From Rhizobiaceae bacterium (GTDB lineage Bacteria > Pseudomonadota > Alphaproteobacteria > Rhizobiales > Rhizobiaceae), in contig JAGWJK010000169.1 in assembly GCA_028865845.1 (NCBI GenBank), positions 1 to 7,802 on the forward strand: DNA of 7,802 nt. The letters are read 5' to 3'. Shown here one piece after another: positions 1 to 6,468 of the stretch. Below the pieces are notes generated by a model that ran no database searches, was not told the origin of the DNA, and saw only the letters and a list, made by a program, of their open reading frames with translations. Both the position numbers and the translations under genes were made by a program. The stretch's first letter is position 1. Every line of letters starts with the position of its first letter.

Positions 1-851
1 ACAAATATCGTGATACCGTGCGCGACTATTGGAAGGACACGGATGGAACCGCTCCCGATTTCGCCGCCCGCATTCTTGGATCAGGCGACGTCTACGATCT
101 TCGCGGCCGACGACCGTGGGCGGGCGTCAATTTCATCACCGCGCATGACGGCTTCACGCTGAACGATCTCGTCTCCTATGACGACAAGCATAATGAGGCC
201 AATGGCGAGGACAACCAGGACGGCCATGGCGACAACCGCAGCCATAATTATGGCGCGGAAGGCCCGACGGATGACGAGGGCATCAACACTGTTCGCGAAC
301 GCCTGAAGCGGAATTTCCTGGCGACGCTCTTCCTGTCGCACGGCACGCCGATGCTGCTTGCAGGCGACGAGTTCGGCCGCAGCCAGATGGGCAATAATAA
401 CGGCTATTGCCAGGATAACGAGCTGAGCTGGGTGCATTGGGAAGACCTTCCCGGCAGCGCGGATCAGCTTCGCGAATTCACGAGACGCCTGATCGCCCTG
501 CGTCGCGACCATCCGATCCTGAGGCGAGAAAGCTGGCGAGACGGCCTCGCCGTTACCTGGCTTAATCCCGGCGGCGGCCAGCAGACCGAGGAACAATGGC
601 AGGATGCCGGCAGCACGACGCTGGGCCTGCGTCTCACCCAGGAGATCAAATCCGATGATGGCTGGAACGATATTCTGATCATCTTCAATCCCCACGAGGG
701 CGACGTGCCTTTCGTGATCCCGGAACCGTTCTCGAAAACCGGCACAGTGGAGATCATGACCTCAGAGCCCGATCTCGCCGCCAAGGATTTCAGCCCCGTC
801 GAGAACTTCACGATGCCCGCACGCAGCCTCTGCCTTCTGCGGTCGTCTTGA
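1..851 (+). CDS. glgX: Glycogen debranching enzyme GlgX, C-terminal part (5' end outside window)
   Basis: GlgX is an isoamylase-type GH13 hydrolase that cuts alpha-1,6 branch points of phosphorylase-trimmed glycogen in the cytoplasm. The reading frame is open from base 3, so the gene enters from the left edge; about 282 residues are visible, roughly the last 40 percent of a typical GlgX of about 650-700 residues. Visible family marks are the sequence FITAHDGFTLNDLVSYDDKHN near base 130-190, which holds the GH13 region IV His-Asp pair (Asp codon 147-149), then GDNRSHNYGAEG, then SHGTPMLLAGDEFGRSQMGNNNGYCQDNE, which is characteristic of GlgX/isoamylases. The last ~80 residues fit the C-terminal beta-sandwich domain. 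The stop is TGA at 849-851. The next gene, ku1, is on the same strand but has its own promoter, so the two are probably not one unit. Identification is firm; which GlgX paralogue it is cannot be told here. Confidence 0.95.
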   Translation, partial: KYRDTVRDYWKDTDGTAPDFAARILGSGDVYDLRGRRPWAGVNFITAHDGFTLNDLVSYDDKHNEANGEDNQDGHGDNRSHNYGAEGPTDDEGINTVRERLKRNFLATLFLSHGTPMLLAGDEFGRSQMGNNNGYCQDNELSWVHWEDLPGSADQLREFTRRLIALRRDHPILRRESWRDGLAVTWLNPGGGQQTEEQWQDAGSTTLGLRLTQEIKSDDGWNDILIIFNPHEGDVPFVIPEPFSKTGTVEIMTSEPDLAAKDFSPVENFTMPARSLCLLRSS

Positions 852-873
852 ACAGGCCTCCTTGGTCGATATC

Positions 874-892
874 GTCGCCCACATCAGGCGAC
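874..892 (+). other. Small hairpin between glgX and the ku1 promoter
   Basis: GTCGCC (874-879) and GGCGAC (887-892) form a perfect 6-base-pair stem with a 7-base loop, ending 2 bases before the -35 box of the ku1 promoter. There is no T-run after it, so it is a poor intrinsic terminator. It could slow read-through from glgX or be chance. Confidence 0.3.
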
Positions 893-894
893 AC

Positions 895-920
895 GGAACA
901 AAGCGCACGTGCCGGCCGTT
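895..920 (+). promoter_or_regulatory. EcfG/RpoE2-type general stress promoter for ku1
   Basis: GGAAC at 895-899 and CGTT at 917-920 are separated by exactly 17 bases, a perfect match to the alphaproteobacterial general stress sigma factor consensus GGAAC-N16/17-CGTT. Transcription should start near 926-928, about 18 bases before the ku1 ATG at 945, leaving just enough room for the ribosome binding site. The GTG at 909 lies inside this promoter and so cannot be the start codon of the transcript it drives. Confidence 0.85.
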
Positions 921-934
921 CAGCTCCGTCATAG

Positions 935-940
935 GGAGGA
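935..940 (+). promoter_or_regulatory. Ribosome binding site of ku1
   Basis: GGAGGA at 935-940 sits 4 bases before ATG 945. It supports 945, not the in-frame GTG at 909, as the start of ku1. Confidence 0.8.
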
Positions 941-944
941 CGCC

Positions 945-1760
945 ATGGCACTACGCTCGTTCTGGAAGGGTTATCTCAAACTCTCGCTGGTCACCTGCCC
1001 CGTCGCGATGACGCCGGCAACGACGGAGAATGAGAAAGTTCGCTTTCGAACGCTCAACCGCAAGACCAGCAATCCGGTGGTCAGTCAATATGTCGATGCG
1101 GCCACGGGCAAGAACGTCGATGAGGACGACGAGGTGAAGGGCTACGAGCGCGGCGAAAACGAATATGTCATGCTTGAGGACGATGAGCTGGAAGCGGTGG
1201 CGCTGGAGAGCACCCGTACGATCGATATCGACATGTTCGTGCCACGCGACAGCATCGATTGGATATGGTTCGACAAGCCGCATTATTTGACGCCCGACGA
1301 CCCGATCGGCGAGGAGGCGTTTTCGGTGATCCGCGACGCGATGGCAGCGACCGACATGGTCGGCATTTCCCGTCTCGTCCTTTATCGCCGCGAACGCGCC
1401 GTGATGATCGAACCGCGTGGCAAAGGCATCGTGCTTTGGACTCTGCATTATGGTGACGAGGTTCGCGACGAAGCCGACTATTTCAGCGCCATCAAATCTG
1501 AAAAAATCGACAGCGACCTGATGCCTCTGGCGAGAAAGCTCATCGACGAGCGGACCAAACCCTGGGCTCCGTCCATGGTCAGCGACCCCGTTCAGGAAAA
1601 GCTGCTGGACCTGATCGCAGCCAAGAAAAAGGGGCGCAAACGCACGGCCAAGCCAAGCGGCAGCACCGGAACGCCCATCGCCAACACAGGCAACGTCATC
1701 AACATCATGGACGCGCTGAAGAAAAGTATTTCCTCCGAAAAGCGCTCGGGAAAGCGTTAG
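945..1760 (+). CDS. ku: Ku DNA end-binding protein, paralogue 1
   Basis: Bacterial Ku is a homo- or heterodimeric ring that threads onto double-strand break ends and recruits LigD in NHEJ. The product is 271 residues, usual for the family. The N terminus MALRSFWKGYLKLSLVTCPV is the classic bacterial Ku opening, followed by FRTLNR (34-39), VKGYERG (64-70), FDKPHYLTP (109-117) and GEEAFSVIRDAM (122-133) of the Ku core. After residue 225 comes a Lys/Arg-rich stretch (AAKKKGRKRTAK) and then VINIMDALKKSI (251-262), the conserved C-terminal motif of bacterial Ku thought to contact LigD. ATG 945 is chosen because it has a GGAGGA site and places the canonical MALR start first; the longer GTG start at 909 lies within the promoter. 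The gene is convergent with ligD and their stop codons overlap (TAG 1758-1760). Its own stress-type promoter precedes it. A second Ku gene lies at 4292-5161. Confidence 0.96.
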   Translation: MALRSFWKGYLKLSLVTCPVAMTPATTENEKVRFRTLNRKTSNPVVSQYVDAATGKNVDEDDEVKGYERGENEYVMLEDDELEAVALESTRTIDIDMFVPRDSIDWIWFDKPHYLTPDDPIGEEAFSVIRDAMAATDMVGISRLVLYRRERAVMIEPRGKGIVLWTLHYGDEVRDEADYFSAIKSEKIDSDLMPLARKLIDERTKPWAPSMVSDPVQEKLLDLIAAKKKGRKRTAKPSGSTGTPIANTGNVINIMDALKKSISSEKRSGKR

Positions 1761-4288
1761 CCTTTCCGGCGCTTTGCCTTCGGTATTTCGAGAGGGACGG
1801 CTGCGGCCTTGAAATCCGCCCAGGGATCGGAACGCAGTGCCTCAAGCCGTGCTGGTGTGTTGGCGACGGTGAAATAGGCCGGACCGATGCCGGAATCCAG
1901 TTCCTCCCAGAAGAGCGGCATGGAGATGGCGGCACCCGGCCGCGCCCGTGTCGAATAGGGCGCAACCGCGGTCGACCCACGCTGATTGCGCAGGTAGTCG
2001 ACAAGGATCTTTCCGTGGCGCTTCGATTTGGTGATCGTCGAGACGAACCGATCGGGGCTATCAGCCGCCATCCTATCGGCGATCGCTTTGGTGAAGGCTT
2101 TCACGTCAGGCCATCCGGCCTTCGGCTTTAGAGGCGCGACGACGTGAAGTCCTTTGCCGCCGGATGTCTTGACGAAGGGCGTGAGCCCGGCATCCGCAAG
2201 GCGACTGCGCGTTTCCTCCGCGGCCGCGATGACGTCGGTCCAGGCAACATCCGGGCCCGGATCGAGGTCCATGATGATGGTATCGGGTTGCTCCCAGTCG
2301 GCAACCGTCGAACCCCAGGGGTGAATTTCCAGAGCCGCCGCCTGTACCAGGCCGATCAACCCGTCGAGATCATTGATGCTGATCAGCGGCGGCTCACCCT
2401 TGTCTTTTGGGTCGTTGACCAGAACGATATTGCGATTCAGGCCCTTCCAGGCGTGTTTCTGGAAAAAACTTTCGCCGGTGATCCCGTTCGGACAACGTAG
2501 CAAGGCGAGCGGGCGGGCAACGACGAACGGGGCAATGTGGCGCCAGACACTGGTGTAATAATCCGCCAGTCCCTCCTTGGTGACACCCTCGTCCGGCCAA
2601 TAGACACGATCGGGATGCGTCAGGGCGACGGTACGGCGCTGCGGTTTCGATTCCTTGCTGGCCGGCTCCTCCCGCACGATATCCTGCGGGTTCTTGTCCT
2701 CGCGAAGGCCGCGAAACGAAGCGGTCCGCAGATGGTCGTCGGCCGTCCAGCCTCGAAATTCGATTTCGGCGACCATCTCCGGCTTTATATAGCGAACACC
2801 CCTTGCTTCGTCGGCCGAGAGGCGACCGTGAAAAGGGCTGGCCTTCGTCACGATGCGGTTCAGCCGGCGAAACAGGTCTTCCGCCACGGCATTGCTGAAG
2901 CCGGTGCCGACGCGGCCGACATGTTTCAAAGCACCATCGTCATAGACGCCGAGGACGAGAGAACCGATCGCAGCATCCGATACGCTCGATGGCACGTAGC
3001 CGCCGATGACGAATTCCTGACGGTGGGTGCATTTCGATTTCACCCATCCCCGGCTGCGGCCTGATCTGTAGGGATCATTGGCGAGCTTGGAGACGATGCC
3101 TTCGAGGCTGAGCCGGCAGGCATGGCGCAGCACGAGATCGCCGTTCTCGTCAAAATGGCTGCTGAAGCGCAGCCGGGCAGCAGAAGTGGGTATGAGGCCC
3201 TCGAGAACCGCCTTGCGTTCGAGGAGCGACGCGCGGCGCAGGTCATAGCCGTCAAGATAAAGCAGATCGAATGCATAGAAAACGAATCGCTCGCTGCGGC
3301 CTTCACTGAGATCGGCCTGCAGCGCCGAAAAATCCGAGGCGCCAGTCGCGGTTTCGACGACAAGCTCCCCGTCGATGACGGCCGTTTCAAGTTGCAGCTC
3401 CTTGAAGGCGGAAACGATCTCCTTGCCGAATTTTGCCGTCCAGTCGAGGCCGTTGCGGGTAATGAGCTTGATCTTGCCCGCGTAGATATGCACCTGCAGC
3501 CGGTATCCGTCGAATTTGATCTCGTGAATCCATCGCTCGCCGGCGGGCGGCTTGGCCATCAAGGTCGCCAAACTCGGCTCGATGAAGGCGGGCATCGGTG
3601 CCTTTCTGACGCCTTTGATAGCGCCGAGATCGAGGGACGTGCTCTTTGATCGCCTTTTTTCCGTCTGCCGGATATCCGACTTCCTGCGTTTGATCTTGCC
3701 GGTCTTCGACGACCATCCGGGCGCTTCCCCGGCAATCTCCGCGATCTCCCGGCCGGATTTGACCGATTCCGGGCGTTCTTCGAGAATATCGGGATCGCCC
3801 TCGGAGCGCGCGTCATCGTCCTCGCCCTTGATCAGCAGCCAGTTCTCGCGCTTCTCGCGCGGTTTGCCGTGCATCCTGACGAGATGCCAGCGGCCGTGAA
3901 GTTTGTCGCCATCAAGCTCGAACTCCATGTGGCCCTTGGCATAACCCTTGTGCGCGTCGCCGATCGGCGTCCACACACCCTTATCCCAGAGAAGGACAGT
4001 GCCGCCGCCATATTCGCCCTTCGGGATAGTCCCTTCGAAATCTCCGTAATCCAGCGGATGGTCTTCGACGTGCACAGCAAGCCGCTTCTCGCCTGGAACA
4101 AGGCTCGGCCCCCTGGTGACGGCCCAGCTTTTCAGCACCCCATCCATCTCCAGGCGGAAGTCGTAATGCAGCCGCGTGGCGTCATGTTTCTGGATCACGA
4201 AACCATGCCCGCTTTTCCGCCCTTTCCGGCCGCGCGGCTCTGTCGTCGCTTCGAAATTCCGTTTTGAATTGTAGGTTTCGAGCGCCAT
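1757..4288 (-). CDS. ligD: ATP-dependent DNA ligase LigD (phosphoesterase-ligase-polymerase)
   Basis: LigD processes, fills and seals Ku-bound DNA ends. The 843-residue protein is full length, close to Pseudomonas aeruginosa LigD (840), with domains in the same order. Residues ~28-190: 3'-phosphoesterase, with QKHDATRLHYDFRLEMDG (H41, D43, R45) and EDHPLDY (H77). Residues ~195-230: Lys/Arg-rich linker. Residues ~231-540: ATP-dependent ligase, with motif I EIKFDGYR (nucleotidyl lysine K258), DGELV (306-310), motif III FYAFDLLYLDG (337-347), motif IV EGIVSKL (396-402), motif V WVKSK (415-419), then the OB fold beginning EFVIGGY. Residues ~553-835: archaeo-eukaryotic primase-type polymerase, with MDLDPGPD (metal ligands D674 and D676), GGKGLHVVAPL (H715), and ILVDYLRN (third acidic residue D764). 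All key residues are present, so the enzyme should be active in all three functions. ATG 4288 lies 3 bases after the ku2 stop, indicating translational coupling in a ku2-ligD operon. The 3' end overlaps the convergent ku1 by 4 bases. Confidence 0.98.
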   Translation of the reverse strand: MALETYNSKRNFEATTEPRGRKGRKSGHGFVIQKHDATRLHYDFRLEMDGVLKSWAVTRGPSLVPGEKRLAVHVEDHPLDYGDFEGTIPKGEYGGGTVLLWDKGVWTPIGDAHKGYAKGHMEFELDGDKLHGRWHLVRMHGKPREKRENWLLIKGEDDDARSEGDPDILEERPESVKSGREIAEIAGEAPGWSSKTGKIKRRKSDIRQTEKRRSKSTSLDLGAIKGVRKAPMPAFIEPSLATLMAKPPAGERWIHEIKFDGYRLQVHIYAGKIKLITRNGLDWTAKFGKEIVSAFKELQLETAVIDGELVVETATGASDFSALQADLSEGRSERFVFYAFDLLYLDGYDLRRASLLERKAVLEGLIPTSAARLRFSSHFDENGDLVLRHACRLSLEGIVSKLANDPYRSGRSRGWVKSKCTHRQEFVIGGYVPSSVSDAAIGSLVLGVYDDGALKHVGRVGTGFSNAVAEDLFRRLNRIVTKASPFHGRLSADEARGVRYIKPEMVAEIEFRGWTADDHLRTASFRGLREDKNPQDIVREEPASKESKPQRRTVALTHPDRVYWPDEGVTKEGLADYYTSVWRHIAPFVVARPLALLRCPNGITGESFFQKHAWKGLNRNIVLVNDPKDKGEPPLISINDLDGLIGLVQAAALEIHPWGSTVADWEQPDTIIMDLDPGPDVAWTDVIAAAEETRSRLADAGLTPFVKTSGGKGLHVVAPLKPKAGWPDVKAFTKAIADRMAADSPDRFVSTITKSKRHGKILVDYLRNQRGSTAVAPYSTRARPGAAISMPLFWEELDSGIGPAYFTVANTPARLEALRSDPWADFKAAAVPLEIPKAKRRKG

Positions 4289-4291
4289 CGA

Positions 4292-5161
4292 TCAACCTGC
4301 CTTGCGACGTGGCCCGGAGGATTTGACACGAACCGTTTTCGCCGCCGAAGACGACTTCGCCTGTTTTTTTGAGCCGCTTGCAGCCTTCGATAGACCGGCG
4401 CTGTCGCAAAGCGCCTGCATCAGATCGACCACCTTCTCCCGCTTCGGCTGTGGCTTGGCTATGATCTTCTTGCCGTCCATCTTCGCCTTCACGAGATCGG
4501 CAAGCGCCGCCTCGTAGCGGTCGTCGAAACTGCCGGGATCGAAGCTTCCCCGCTTGGTCTCGATGATATGCTTCGCGAGATCGAGCATCTCACCCTTGAT
4601 CGTCATTTTCGGCACTTTGTCGAAGGCTTCATCGGCCGGGCGGACTTCATAGTCGAAGTTCAGGGTCGTCGCGATCAGTCCCTTGTCATGCGGGCGGATC
4701 AACAGCGTCCGCATCCGCCGAAACAGAACGGTGCGTGCAAGAGCGGCTACGTCGGCCTTGCGCATGCCCTCGCGGATCAGCGCAAAGGCTTCCTCGCCGG
4801 TGCGGTCGCTTGGCGCAAGATAATAGGGCCTGTCGAAATAGACGTCGTCGATTTCGGCGCTTGCCAGGAAAGCCTCGATGTCGAGCAGCTTGTCGCTTTC
4901 CGGAACGGCCGCCGCGACTTCGTCGGGTTCGAGCACGATATAATCGCCCGGATGGAGTTCGTAGCCCTTCACCTGGTCATCGCGTTCGACCGGCTTTCCG
5001 GTCTCGCTGTCGACGAATTCCCGTCGCACGCGGTTCCCCGTCGCGCGATTGAGCGTGTGAAAAGCGATACGGTCCGAGGTCGAGGTCGCAGTATAAAGCG
5101 ACACCGCGCAGGTGACTTCGCCGAATTTGAGATAACCCTTCCACTGCGCACGCGGTGCCAT
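4292..5161 (-). CDS. ku: Ku DNA end-binding protein, paralogue 2
   Basis: A second bacterial Ku, 289 residues. It opens MAPRAQWKGYLKFGEVTCAV and shares with paralogue 1 the landmarks FHTLNRATGN (34-43), VKGYELHPGDY (64-74), FDRPYYLAP (109-117), GEEAFALIREGM (122-133) and the C-terminal motif KVVDLMQAL (243-251). It differs in a longer, Lys/Arg/Ser-rich tail (residues ~255-289, containing KKQAKSSSAAK and ending GPRRKAG), a disordered basic extension of the kind that binds DNA in other Ku proteins. The frame stays open upstream to 5653, but that extension runs antisense through topIB and past the promoter region. ATG 5161 gives the canonical Ku N terminus and is the chosen start; its ribosome site is weak (GAGG on the minus strand, 10 bases away). 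It is the first gene of a ku2-ligD operon (3-base gap) and has a perfect stress-type promoter upstream. It may form a heterodimer with paralogue 1 or work separately. Confidence 0.96.
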   Translation of the reverse strand: MAPRAQWKGYLKFGEVTCAVSLYTATSTSDRIAFHTLNRATGNRVRREFVDSETGKPVERDDQVKGYELHPGDYIVLEPDEVAAAVPESDKLLDIEAFLASAEIDDVYFDRPYYLAPSDRTGEEAFALIREGMRKADVAALARTVLFRRMRTLLIRPHDKGLIATTLNFDYEVRPADEAFDKVPKMTIKGEMLDLAKHIIETKRGSFDPGSFDDRYEAALADLVKAKMDGKKIIAKPQPKREKVVDLMQALCDSAGLSKAASGSKKQAKSSSAAKTVRVKSSGPRRKAG

Positions 5162-5190
5162 CTGCCGACATCCTCGAATCACTGCGGGTG

Positions 5191-5216
5191 AACGATGTCC
5201 CGGCCCGTTTGGTTCC
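5191..5216 (-). promoter_or_regulatory. EcfG/RpoE2-type general stress promoter for ku2-ligD
   Basis: Read on the minus strand, GGAAC (5216-5212) and CGTT (5194-5191) are separated by exactly 17 bases, a perfect consensus match. The predicted transcription start is near 5184, about 23 bases before the ku2 ATG at 5161. It is placed and oriented to drive the ku2-ligD operon. Confidence 0.85.
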
Positions 5217-5239
5217 GCGCACTGCCATTTCGCCGCGCT

Positions 5240-5264
5240 GGAACCGTCGCATGAAAAGCGCGTT
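5240..5264 (+). promoter_or_regulatory. EcfG/RpoE2-type general stress promoter for topIB
   Basis: GGAAC at 5240-5244 and CGTT at 5261-5264 are separated by 16 bases, again a perfect consensus match, on the plus strand. The predicted start of transcription is near 5271, some 45 bases before topIB. It stands back to back with the ku2-ligD promoter, the two -35 boxes being 23 bases apart (5217-5239). Confidence 0.85.
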
Positions 5265-5305
5265 CCTAAGCATATCGCGGCCGGGTAGTTTCCCGCCGGT
5301 GATCT

Positions 5306-5310
5306 GGAGA
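5306..5310 (+). promoter_or_regulatory. Ribosome binding site deciding the topIB start
   Basis: GGAGA at 5306-5310 is 1 base before ATG 5312, too close for normal initiation, but 7 bases before the in-frame GTG at 5318. This favours GTG 5318 as the true start. Confidence 0.6.
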
Positions 5311-5317
5311 AATGCCT

Positions 5318-6403
5318 GTGTCGCAGTCGGACGATGTCCAGACAATCGTGGATGCCCGGGATGCCGCCGAATCGAGTGGGCTGCGCTATGTCTCGGATGA
5401 ACGCCCGGGAATTCGACGCCGCAGGAGTGGCAAGGGTTTCAGCTACTACAAGGCCGATGGCAGCAGGATTATCGACAAGAAGATCGTCGGCCGCATTCAT
5501 GCGCTCGCCATACCGCCGGCCTGGAGCGACGTGTGGATCTGCCCCTTCGCCACCGGCCACATCCAGGCAACAGGCAGGGATGCCAAGGGCCGAAAGCAAT
5601 ACCGATATCACCAGGCATTCCGCGAGGTTCGCGACGGCACCAAATTCGAACATGTCGTGAGCTTCGCGCGGGCGCTACCGGCCATCCGCGAAACCGTGAA
5701 AAAACACATGGCGCTCAGAGGCCTGCCACGGGAGAAAGTGCTGGCGACCGTGGTGCATCTTCTCGAAGCCACGCTCATCCGCGTCGGCAACGACGGCTAC
5801 GCCAAGCAGAACAAGAGTTACGGCCTGACGACCCTAAAGAACCGGCATGTCTCGGTGGAAGGGTCGGATGTCAAATTCCGTTTCGTCGGCAAGAGCGGCA
5901 AGAAATGGCTGCTGACCATCAAGGACCGGCGCATCGCGAAAATCATCCGGCAATGCCAGGAGCTGCCGGGCCAGGAGTTGCTGCAATATGTAGACAGCGA
6001 CGGCACCAACCATGATGTCACCTCAAGCGACGTCAACGCCTATCTGCGCGAGATAACCGGCCGCGACATCACCGCCAAGGATTTCCGGACATGGGCAGGG
6101 ACGATGCTGGCCGCCCTCGCCTTGCAGCAATTCGAGACGTTCGATACGGAAGCCGAAGCCAAGAAGAATATCCGCGCCGCGATCGAGACCGTCGCCGCCC
6201 GCCTCGGCAACACCCCGACCATCTGTCGCCAATGCTATGTCCACCCGGAGGTCATGCACACCTATCTCGACGGCAACCTCATAGCAGAACTGCAATCGCA
6301 AGCCGAAAAAGAGTTGCGAGAAGAGATCTCAGCGCTCAAACCCGAAGAAGCTGCCGTCGTCGCAATGCTACAAACGCGCCTGCAAGAACTCGGCAAGAGA
6401 TAA
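5318..6403 (+). CDS. topIB: DNA topoisomerase IB (poxvirus-like bacterial type)
   Basis: TopIB relaxes supercoils of either sign by nicking one strand through a 3'-phosphotyrosyl bond, without ATP or metal. The product is 361 residues from GTG 5318, or 363 from ATG 5312. Numbered from 5318, the catalytic set is R155 (LIRVGN), K192 (FVGKSGKKW), R257 (DFRTWAGT), N298 (LGNTP) and the nucleophile Y307 (CYVHPEV). The spacings equal those I recall for Deinococcus radiodurans TopIB (R137, K174, R239, N280, Y289), a constant offset of 18. The Asn replaces the His of eukaryotic and viral enzymes, as is normal in bacteria. The N-terminal domain contains GFSYYKADG, IPPAWSDVWICP and GRKQYRYH, typical of the family. 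The last ~45 residues are charged and probably helical. It diverges from ku2-ligD across a 150-base region and has its own stress-type promoter, so it is probably co-induced with the repair genes. The stop is TAA at 6401-6403. Confidence 0.96.
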   Translation: MSQSDDVQTIVDARDAAESSGLRYVSDERPGIRRRRSGKGFSYYKADGSRIIDKKIVGRIHALAIPPAWSDVWICPFATGHIQATGRDAKGRKQYRYHQAFREVRDGTKFEHVVSFARALPAIRETVKKHMALRGLPREKVLATVVHLLEATLIRVGNDGYAKQNKSYGLTTLKNRHVSVEGSDVKFRFVGKSGKKWLLTIKDRRIAKIIRQCQELPGQELLQYVDSDGTNHDVTSSDVNAYLREITGRDITAKDFRTWAGTMLAALALQQFETFDTEAEAKKNIRAAIETVAARLGNTPTICRQCYVHPEVMHTYLDGNLIAELQSQAEKELREEISALKPEEAAVVAMLQTRLQELGKR

Positions 6404-6433
6404 AATGATTTTTACTGTGAATTGTGTTCTTAA

Positions 6434-6462
6434 CTTACAAGTCATCGTTGTAAAACTGTAGT
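6434..6462 (+). promoter_or_regulatory. Possible housekeeping-type promoter for a small RNA
   Basis: CTTACA (6434-6439), 17 bases, then TGTAGT (6457-6462) is a weak match (about 4 of 6 in each box) to a sigma-70 promoter, lying in AT-rich DNA upstream of the structured element at 6502-6573. It would start transcription near 6469. Such matches are common by chance in AT-rich spacers. Confidence 0.2.
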
Positions 6463-6468
6463 CAAAGT

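Noticed and set aside
81..695. Long minus-strand open frame opposite glgX (204 codons)
   Set aside because: Its sequence is a low-complexity Ala/Val/Ile-rich shadow of high-GC coding DNA; glgX on the plus strand is unmistakable.
874..892. Intrinsic terminator of glgX
   Set aside because: The 6-base-pair hairpin is short and has no T-run, so it is listed only as a hairpin.
909..944. GTG 909 as start of ku1, adding 12 residues
   Set aside because: The codon lies between the -35 and -10 boxes of the ku1 promoter, and ATG 945 has the ribosome site and the canonical MALR start.
1829..1853. GGAAC at 1829-1833 inside ligD as a further stress promoter
   Set aside because: No CGTT occurs 16 or 17 bases downstream (CGTG falls at 14). 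The same holds for GGAAC at 663, 722 and 4902.
2537..3649. Two 175-codon plus-strand open frames opposite ligD (2537-3064 and 3122-3649)
   Set aside because: They are antisense to conserved ligase motifs, show no recognisable family and have no ribosome sites; they are shadows of ligD codon bias.
5162..5317. SOS (LexA) box in the ku2-topIB spacer
   Set aside because: No GTTC-N7-GTTC or GAAC-N7-GAAC was found here or upstream of ku1; the GTTC and GAAC strings present are accounted for by the stress promoters.
5162..5653. 163-residue N-terminal extension of ku2 on the minus strand, up to 5653
   Set aside because: It crosses both divergent promoters and runs antisense through topIB. It has no Ku features, and the canonical Ku N terminus begins at 5161.
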